A stretch of 21,437 bases of DNA. Source: an uncultured Collinsella sp. GTDB taxonomy: Bacteria > Actinomycetota > Coriobacteriia > Coriobacteriales > Coriobacteriaceae. This document shows positions 15,853 through 21,437 of this stretch, in pieces. The translations under genes were made by a program, and so were the position numbers. Each line of letters opens with the position of its first letter. Positions within the stretch are counted from its first letter, which is position 1. Where the stretch lies: the NCBI GenBank assembly GCA_902467875.1, contig CABQWP010000034.1, positions 1-21,437 on the forward strand. Reading direction: 5' to 3'. A model generated the notes under the pieces. It made no database searches, was not told where the DNA came from, and saw only the letters and a list, made by a program, of their open reading frames with translations.

Positions 15853-16863
15853 ATGGCTCGCGAGGGCGCTCGTTCTAAGGATTCTGCTAAGCCTGGCATC
15901 AAGGAAGTTGCAGCGGTGGCGGGGGTTTCGCCCACTACGGTATCTCGCGTGCTTAATAATCGCGGCTATATTAGCCAAGAAACCCGCGATAAGGTCCATG
16001 CCGCGATGGAGCGCATCAACTATACGCCCAACGATATCGCCCGTGCCATGCTCAACGGTCGCCTGAACCTTATCGGCATGATCGTTCCCTTTGTGAGCAG
16101 CCCGTTCCATGCTCAGGTTGTGCAGGCGGTCGAGCGCACGTTGGCGGAAAACGGCTTTAAGATGTTGCTGTGCAACAGCGCCAATCGACCCGATCTTGAG
16201 CGTTCCTATATTGACATGCTCCGCCGCAATATGGTCGACGGCGTCATCGTCAACTCCCTCAATATCGGTGCTGAGGCATATGCCGAGATGGGCTTGAGCC
16301 TGGTTGGTATCGACTGCGACCTTGGCGAGGCCTCTGTTCAGATTGCGAGCGACAGCTATAGCATCGGCGAACTTGCCACGCGTCGCCTGCTCGATGACGG
16401 GTGTTCACGCATCCTGTGCCTGCGCAGCAATAGCCGCATGCGCATGCCTGCCAATAAGCGTACCGATGCCTACCTCGATGTTGTTGAGCAGGCCGGTTTG
16501 CCCGCGCTTGTCCGTGAGGTCGAGTTCGTTAAGCCCGATGACGAAAAGAGCGCGGTCGTTGCGAAGATCCTCGATGAGAACCCCGATATTGACGGCATCT
16601 TTGCGGGAGACGACACGATGGCGGCCATCTGTCTCAACATTATGAAGCAGCGCGGCTTGAGCGCTCCGGACGATATTAAGGTCGTGGGCGCGGATGGTGC
16701 CCGCCGCACTATGACGTTTATGCCTGACTTAACAACCGTACGCCAAGATATCGATCGCATCGGAGAGCTCGCGGCGCAATCCATCATCGCTCTTGTTAAC
16801 GGCGATAATCCTGAATCGAATATCAAGCTCCCCGTTGAACTCATTGAGGGCAAAACCGCGTAG
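15853..16863 (+). CDS. LacI-family transcriptional regulator of the sucrose/fructoside locus
   Basis: 336 residues from ATG 15853, chosen because GGGGGAGGG lies just upstream; ATGs at 15832 and 15838 are in frame but poorly placed. The N-terminal helix-turn-helix is GIKEVAAVAGVSPTTVSRVLNN, followed by the hinge-helix region YTPNDIARAMLNGRLNLIGMIVP. The rest is a periplasmic-binding-like sugar sensor domain with DGVIVNSL, IDGIFAGDDTMA and TTVRQDIDRIGELAA motifs. It stands directly before GH32, PTS and GH32 genes on the same strand, so it is very probably their repressor, responding to sucrose, fructose or a phosphorylated form. AAACG-centred operator-like sites precede it, the first GH32 gene and the PTS gene. 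Similar to ScrR-type regulators, but orthology is not established here. Confidence 0.9.
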   Translation: MAREGARSKDSAKPGIKEVAAVAGVSPTTVSRVLNNRGYISQETRDKVHAAMERINYTPNDIARAMLNGRLNLIGMIVPFVSSPFHAQVVQAVERTLAENGFKMLLCNSANRPDLERSYIDMLRRNMVDGVIVNSLNIGAEAYAEMGLSLVGIDCDLGEASVQIASDSYSIGELATRRLLDDGCSRILCLRSNSRMRMPANKRTDAYLDVVEQAGLPALVREVEFVKPDDEKSAVVAKILDENPDIDGIFAGDDTMAAICLNIMKQRGLSAPDDIKVVGADGARRTMTFMPDLTTVRQDIDRIGELAAQSIIALVNGDNPESNIKLPVELIEGKTA

Positions 16864-16915
16864 TTCATCCCGTGCCAAAAGAATTCCTCAAACGCCTCTG
16901 ATGACCGTTCGCCGG

Positions 16916-17004
16916 CATATGTCAACCGTTTGCCGACGACTGGAACTGCGAAAAGACGTATTGATGTGAAAACGTTTGACATATGAAAACGATTGACATA
17001 TCTT
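16916..17004 (+). promoter_or_regulatory. operator cluster and promoter of the first GH32 gene
   Basis: Three similar sites: CATATGTCAACCGTTTGCC (16916-16934, reversed), GTGAAAACGTTTGACATATG (16966-16985) and ATGAAAACGATTGACATATC (16983-17002). The shared core is AAACG followed by TTGACATAT. The TTGACA part doubles as a -35 box: TTGACA at 16976-16981 with TATCTT at 16999-17004 (17 bp) is the best promoter reading. A LacI-type repressor bound here would block polymerase directly. Confidence 0.65.
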
Positions 17005-17047
17005 GCAGTTGTACCGAGTTAGTATCTTGTGGGAAAGGAAGTCTCGG

Positions 17048-18430
17048 ATGCACAAGGTGTATTACCAGCCTGAGGGAATTTGGGTAGGCGACATCATGCC
17101 GTACGGCGAGGACGGCACGTTCTATCTCTATCATCAGCGTGACACGCGTAACCCCGGACCTTTCGGAGAGCCGTTTGGCTGGGCACTCGCGACGACCAAG
17201 GATTTCGTCAACTACAAGGACTTTGGCGAGAGCCTTGAGCGTGGCGGCGACGAGGAAGTCGACCAGTATGTTTATGCCGGCACAGTGTTTAAGGTGGGCG
17301 ACAAGTACCATGCGCTCTACACTGGTTGCAATCGCGATAAGGTCCGCGCACGCTTGATGAAGCAGGTTCTTCTTCACGCAACGAGTGACGACGCCGTCAA
17401 GTGGGAGAAGAACATCGCCGAGACGCTGCTTCCGCCCCAGGAAGGTTACGATGACCGCAACTGGCGCGATCCCTTTGTGCTTTGGGATGAGGAGAACGAA
17501 GAGTACATGCTCATCCTCGGCACGCGCGTGGGCGAGGACAAGCGTCTGATGACCGGGCGTCTGGTCAAGTTCACCTCCAAGGACCTGGATACCTGGGAGT
17601 TCCAGGGCGACTGGTGGAATCCGGGCCTTTACACCATGTTCGAGATGCCTGATCTCTTTAAGATGGGCGACTGGTGGTATCTGGTGTTCTCCGAGTACAG
17701 TGATGGCAACAAGACCCGTTACCGCATGTCTCGCTCCATCAACGGTCCTTGGATCACTCCTGCTGACGATTCATTCGATGGCCGCGCATACTATGCCGCG
17801 CGTACCGCATTTGATGGCGAGCGCCGCGTTCTCTTTGGTTGGGTTCCTACGCGTGACGAGGGTGGCGATCCCAGCTCTTACCTGTGGGGTGGCACCTTTA
17901 TGCCTCTCGAGATCGTTCAGCGTGCCGACGGAACGCTCGGCACCAAGCTCCCTGACAGCATGCTTGGCGCCTTTGGCGAGGCTAAGGCAGTCGAGGCCTT
18001 TGAGCTTTCCTGCGAGTCGGGCAAGGTCGAGCAGGTGCTCGCCGCGGATGCCGGTTCCACCTATATGCTCGATGCCGACATCGAGCTCGCCGGTGACGCT
18101 GCCGGCTTCTCGGTGAAGCTTGCCGAGGACGCCGAGTCCGGTCTTGCCTATGAGTTCCGCGCCAACCTGCGTGAGGGCAAGCTCGAGTTTACGGCGGCCC
18201 CCCAGTATCCGTGGTTCCAGGTCAACAACATGGGCCTCGAGCGTCCGTTGTTCTTTAAGGGCGAGGGCACTCATCATGTGCGCCTGGTCGTTGACGACGA
18301 TATCGCGACCATCTTTGTCGATGATGTTGCGCTTAACGCGCGCTTCTGCAATAAGCAGGGCCAGGGTGTGGCACTGACGGTCACCGACGGTACGCTCAAG
18401 TGCGCAAATGCAACGATCGCGTCTCTGTAA
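17048..18430 (+). CDS. glycoside hydrolase family 32-like enzyme with atypical active-site motifs
   Basis: 460 residues from ATG 17048, behind AAAGGAAG; a TTG 15 codons upstream lies inside the promoter and is rejected. The five-bladed propeller motifs of GH32 are recognisable but altered. The usual nucleophile motif WMNDPNG is replaced by GIWVGDIMPYGEDG (Asp15). The transition-state motif NWRDP is intact (Asp141). The acid/base motif is FEMPDLF (Glu199), with Met for the usual Cys. The C-terminal half ends in a beta-sandwich-like domain with FKGEGTHHVRLVVDDDIATIFVDD. GH32 enzymes hydrolyse beta-fructosides such as sucrose, sucrose 6-phosphate and fructans. No signal peptide is seen, so it works on an imported, probably phosphorylated, substrate. 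It sits between the LacI-type regulator and the PTS gene. Confidence 0.85.
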   Translation: MHKVYYQPEGIWVGDIMPYGEDGTFYLYHQRDTRNPGPFGEPFGWALATTKDFVNYKDFGESLERGGDEEVDQYVYAGTVFKVGDKYHALYTGCNRDKVRARLMKQVLLHATSDDAVKWEKNIAETLLPPQEGYDDRNWRDPFVLWDEENEEYMLILGTRVGEDKRLMTGRLVKFTSKDLDTWEFQGDWWNPGLYTMFEMPDLFKMGDWWYLVFSEYSDGNKTRYRMSRSINGPWITPADDSFDGRAYYAARTAFDGERRVLFGWVPTRDEGGDPSSYLWGGTFMPLEIVQRADGTLGTKLPDSMLGAFGEAKAVEAFELSCESGKVEQVLAADAGSTYMLDADIELAGDAAGFSVKLAEDAESGLAYEFRANLREGKLEFTAAPQYPWFQVNNMGLERPLFFKGEGTHHVRLVVDDDIATIFVDDVALNARFCNKQGQGVALTVTDGTLKCANATIASL

Positions 18431-18432
18431 TG

Positions 18433-18452
18433 GCATCAAAACGTTTTATGAT
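18433..18452 (+). promoter_or_regulatory. LacI-type operator before the PTS gene
   Basis: GCATCAAAACGTTTTATGAT is a near-palindrome around ACGT with the same AAACG core as the sites upstream of the first GH32 gene. It lies three bases after the GH32 stop and 24 bases before the PTS start. It could be a second operator for the local regulator or a catabolite-control (CcpA-like) site. Confidence 0.45.
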
Positions 18453-18475
18453 TTCGTAAGGGAATGGAGAGGAAC

Positions 18476-19927
18476 ATGGACTACAAAGTAGTGTCTCAGC
18501 AAGTCGTCGATAACGTCGGCGGTCTGGAGAACATCGAGGGCGCCACGCATTGCGTTACGCGTCTGCGTCTGGTGCTCAAGGATACGAGCAAGTACAACAA
18601 GGCCGAGCTCGAGAACATCGATGGCGTCAAGGGCGTGCTGTACAACAGCGGCCAGCTCATGATCATCTTCGGTACCGGTACCGTCAACAAGGTCTACGAT
18701 GAGTTTATGGCTCTGACGGGCGTTAAGGAGATCAGCGCTTCCGAGGTCAAGGGCGCCGAGGCGGACAAGAAGGGCAAGTTCTTCTCGGTCCTCAAGGTAT
18801 TCTCGGATATCTTTATCCCCATCATTCCCGCTTTCGTCGGCGCTGCTATCATCATCGGCCTTAAGTCGCTGATCGTTGCCAACGGCCTCTTTGGCATGGA
18901 GGGCAGCCTTGCCGACCACAGCGAGTTCCTCAAGAACCTCGCAAGCTTCTTTGCCATTATCGCCACCACGTTTGACTACCTGCCTGTCCTGGTTATGTAC
19001 AGCGCGGTGAAGCGTTTTGGCGGTAACCCGATTCTGGGCATCCTCGTCGGTATCGTCATGGTTCACCCGAGCCTTATGAACCGCAACACGTTCGTTATGG
19101 ATCCGACGGGTGCTGAGTACTGGAACTTTGGTCCGCTCTCCATTCCCATGGTTGCTTTCCAGGGCGGCGTGTTCCCTGCAATCCTGACTGCCTGGTTTAT
19201 GGCCAAGGTCGAAAAGATTGCCCAGAAGTACATCCCCGAGGTCGTCTCGTTCGTCTTTGTCCCGACCGTTACCCTGATTCTTGCTAACGTCGCCCTGTTC
19301 ACCGTGTTCGGCCCGCTCGGCAACCTGATCGGCGACGTCCTCGCCGGTGTAATCGATATCCTGTACAACAGGATGGGCGTCTTCGGTGCCTTTGTCTTTG
19401 CCGCATTCCTGCAGCCGCTCGTCGTTACCGGTACGCATCAGTTCATCCAGGGTATCGAGGCAAACCTCGTCGCCACGACTGGCTTCAACTACATCCAGGC
19501 CATCTGGTCGGTTTCCATCATCGCCCAGGGCGGCGGCGCCATCGGCATGTACCTCATTCACAAGAAGCATTCCAAAGAGCGCAACATCTGCATGTCGTCC
19601 TTTATCCCGACGCTGGTCGGTATCTCCGAGCCCGCAATCTTTGCTGCAAACATGCGCTACTCGATCATCCCGTTCATCTGCGCTTGCATCGGTGCAGGCT
19701 GCGGCGGTGCCTTCGTGAAGCTCTTTGAGGTGCGCGCCATCGGTCAGGGTCTGACCGGCGTGCTTGGCCTGCTCATCGTCACGCCCGAGACGCTCGTGTG
19801 GTATGTGGCTGGCAATCTCATCGCCTTTATCGTGCCGATCGTCTTGATCTTTGCCTACAACAAGGCAAAGGGCGTGCCGACCACTGATGAAGAGGGCGCT
19901 GGTGCTGGCTTTGATGTCAGCTTCTAG
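18476..19927 (+). CDS. scrA: sucrose-type PTS transporter, EIIBC component
   Basis: Imports and phosphorylates a sugar using phosphate passed from EIIA. 483 residues from ATG 18476, with GGAGAGGA just upstream; the in-frame ATG at 18464 lies before that site. The EIIB domain (about residues 1-90) carries the phosphocysteine in GATHCVTRLRL (Cys26). The EIIC domain (about 105-465) has roughly ten membrane segments with IPIIPAFVGAAIIIGL, NPILGILVGIVMVHPSLMN, VTGTHQFIQGIEAN and the GISEPAIFAANMRY loop typical of the glucose-glucoside EIIC family. No EIIA domain is fused, so EIIA must come from elsewhere. The two flanking GH32 genes point to sucrose or a short fructo-oligosaccharide as substrate. 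The symbol assumes sucrose; trehalose or beta-glucoside specificity is not excluded. Confidence 0.9.
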   Translation: MDYKVVSQQVVDNVGGLENIEGATHCVTRLRLVLKDTSKYNKAELENIDGVKGVLYNSGQLMIIFGTGTVNKVYDEFMALTGVKEISASEVKGAEADKKGKFFSVLKVFSDIFIPIIPAFVGAAIIIGLKSLIVANGLFGMEGSLADHSEFLKNLASFFAIIATTFDYLPVLVMYSAVKRFGGNPILGILVGIVMVHPSLMNRNTFVMDPTGAEYWNFGPLSIPMVAFQGGVFPAILTAWFMAKVEKIAQKYIPEVVSFVFVPTVTLILANVALFTVFGPLGNLIGDVLAGVIDILYNRMGVFGAFVFAAFLQPLVVTGTHQFIQGIEANLVATTGFNYIQAIWSVSIIAQGGGAIGMYLIHKKHSKERNICMSSFIPTLVGISEPAIFAANMRYSIIPFICACIGAGCGGAFVKLFEVRAIGQGLTGVLGLLIVTPETLVWYVAGNLIAFIVPIVLIFAYNKAKGVPTTDEEGAGAGFDVSF

Positions 19928-19964
19928 TTGAGCCGTTCAGCGTAATCTGAGGATAAGTCCATTT

Positions 19965-20006
19965 GGGGAAGGGCGTTCGACTCGTGTGAGTCGAGCGTCC
20001 TTCCCC
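19965..20006 (+). terminator. long hairpin between the PTS gene and the second GH32 gene
   Basis: GGGGAAGG-gcgt-TCGACTC faces GAGTCGA-gcgt-CCTTCCCC: a 19-bp stem with two G-U wobbles and a four-base loop GTGT. There is no T-run after it. It may be a partial terminator that lowers expression of the downstream hydrolase, or an mRNA processing or stability element within one operon. Confidence 0.6.
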
Positions 20007-20028
20007 ATAGACGAGAAAGTCAACGGCG

Positions 20029-21437
20029 ATGTTTAATCAAAAAAATAAGGTGACACGCGCGGACTATGAGCAGTGGCGTGCCGGACAGGATGAGACGGCG
20101 GGTCGCATCGCGTCCGACCCCGATAGGCTCCTGTTCCATGTGGAGCCTGAGCTTGGCTGGCTCAACGACCCCAACGGTTTGGTGCAGATCGGTGATACGT
20201 ATCACATCTATCACCAATACGATCCATTCGATGCTGCGCATGGCGGTCCAGTGCTTTGGAATCATCTGACAACAAAGGATTTTGTGACGTACGAGAATCG
20301 CGGCCCTGTGCTGTTCCCCGATTCCGATTTGGATTCGAGCGGAGCGTATTCTGGTTCTGCCTTTGTACACGACGGCAAGATTCACTACTTCTATACCGGC
20401 AACGTCAAGCATTTTGACCGCGATGATTACGACTACGTGTTGACGGGCCGTGAGCAAAACCAGATTCATGTGGTTGCCGAGAACCCCGACGAATTGGGCG
20501 AGAAGCGCATAGCTGTTGGGCCGGTCGATTACCCCGACGATATCGGTACGCACGTGCGTGATCCCAAAATCCTTGAACACGATGGTATCTACTACATGGT
20601 TCTGGGCGCTCGTACGAAAGACGACCGCGGCTGCGTGCTTGTCTATACCTCGAGCAATCTAGAGGACTGGAGCTATGCGACGCGCATTGAGTTGGGCGAG
20701 AAGTTTGGCTTTATGTGGGAGTGCCCCGATCTGTTTGAGCTCGATGGTGAGCTTATTCTCGTTTGCTGTCCGCAGGGTGTGTCCGCCGATGGATGGCGTT
20801 ACCGCAATCCGCACCAGTGCGTGTGGTTTCCCATCGAGGCCGATTGGGAGGCGCCGAGTTTTAAGATCGCCGGGCAGGGCATGCCCCCGATGGTCGATGC
20901 CGGCTTTGATTTCTACGCACCGCAGTCTTTTGAGGATGCTGCGGGTCGGCGTTTGATGATCGGGTGGTCGGGTTGCCCCGATGCGACGGCAAAAAGCCCG
21001 ACGGTGGCACGCGGGTGGCAGTGCGCGTTGACGGTGCCGAGAAAACTGAGCATGCGCGATGGTAAGCTCTGCCAGCAGCCGGCGCACGAGATTGAGAGGA
21101 TGCGCGGCGACTGCGTTCGCACGACAGGCGGTGAAACCGTTGAGGAGCCGGGCCGCCTGTTTGATCTCGTGGTTTCCTGTGAGGGCGCCAAGATGGTTGA
21201 GCTCGAGATTCGCAAGGGTGTCTTTGTGCGCTATGCGGACGGGATGCTTACCCTCGACATGGGTGACGAAGGCTATGGGCGCGACCAGAGGTCGATTGAG
21301 CTCGGCGAGCTTCGCGACCTGCGCGTGCTTTCGGACACTACGATGGTCGAGATTTTTGCCAACGGCGGTGAGGCGGCACTTACGAGCCGTACCTATTCGT
21401 CGGCGGTTCCGGCGATGGCGCTGCACGCCGAGGGCGC
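20029..21437 (+). CDS. scrB: GH32 sucrose-6-phosphate hydrolase / beta-fructosidase (3' end outside window)
   Basis: Open from ATG 20029 to the end of the window, 469 codons visible and no stop, so it is only cut by the window edge. All canonical GH32 motifs are present: GWLNDPNG with the nucleophile Asp47, VRDPK with Asp178, and WECPDLF with the acid/base Glu231. YSGSAF and the C-terminal beta-sandwich start are also visible. There is no signal peptide. Bacterial sucrose-6-phosphate hydrolases (ScrB/SacA) are usually about 460-500 residues, so nearly the whole enzyme is shown. It would split sucrose 6-phosphate, delivered by the PTS EIIBC just upstream, into glucose 6-phosphate and fructose. 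The start has only a weak ribosome site (acgagaaag), and a hairpin lies shortly before it. Confidence 0.93.
   Translation, partial: MFNQKNKVTRADYEQWRAGQDETAGRIASDPDRLLFHVEPELGWLNDPNGLVQIGDTYHIYHQYDPFDAAHGGPVLWNHLTTKDFVTYENRGPVLFPDSDLDSSGAYSGSAFVHDGKIHYFYTGNVKHFDRDDYDYVLTGREQNQIHVVAENPDELGEKRIAVGPVDYPDDIGTHVRDPKILEHDGIYYMVLGARTKDDRGCVLVYTSSNLEDWSYATRIELGEKFGFMWECPDLFELDGELILVCCPQGVSADGWRYRNPHQCVWFPIEADWEAPSFKIAGQGMPPMVDAGFDFYAPQSFEDAAGRRLMIGWSGCPDATAKSPTVARGWQCALTVPRKLSMRDGKLCQQPAHEIERMRGDCVRTTGGETVEEPGRLFDLVVSCEGAKMVELEIRKGVFVRYADGMLTLDMGDEGYGRDQRSIELGELRDLRVLSDTTMVEIFANGGEAALTSRTYSSAVPAMALHAEG

Overview
The window looks like a gut-type anaerobic actinobacterium of the Coriobacteriia, most probably Collinsella or a close relative. 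This is inferred from the high-GC coding style, strict-anaerobe metabolism (a glycyl-radical pyruvate formate-lyase), agmatine deiminase beside an APC antiporter, PTS/GH32 sucrose genes, and intergenic hairpin repeats. No rRNA, tRNA or CRISPR is present, so the taxonomy is not proven from this sequence.

Layout. 1-728: 3' part of an FtsX-like ABC permease. 1038-3959: APC amino-acid/polyamine permease, then agmatine deiminase (aguA), a probable agmatine uptake and deimination module. 4294-5325 (minus): DAHP synthase, the entry to aromatic amino-acid synthesis. 5326-5834: gene-free and comparatively AT-rich, holding a hairpin repeat and a 240-bp MITE-like element with 37-bp inverted ends. 5902-10570 (minus): an operon of a MarR-type repressor and two ABC exporter half-transporters that form a heterodimer with one degenerate ATP site. 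10819-12696: an SDR oxidoreductase and a KdgT-family 2-keto-3-deoxygluconate permease, separated by a terminator.

13163-15551 holds pyruvate formate-lyase encoded in two pieces. The 683-residue catalytic body has the Cys-Cys pair but no glycyl-radical domain. A separate 83-residue protein carries the radical glycine (RVSGY). 15853 to the window end is a sucrose/fructo-oligosaccharide locus: LacI-type regulator, an atypical GH32 enzyme, a sucrose-type PTS EIIBC and a canonical GH32 sucrose-6-phosphate hydrolase that runs off the window. Similar AAACG-centred operator-like sites precede the regulator, the first GH32 gene and the PTS gene.

The strongest unexplained signal is a family of three structured intergenic elements. 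Two are direct copies (765-911 and 4147-4294) and one is inverted (3962-4080). Their stem sequences differ while pairing is kept, and in the inverted copy the outer stem is continuous only if the minus strand is transcribed, through G-U pairs. This is the pattern of a conserved RNA structure rather than of a protein gene. The split pyruvate formate-lyase is the second point of interest.
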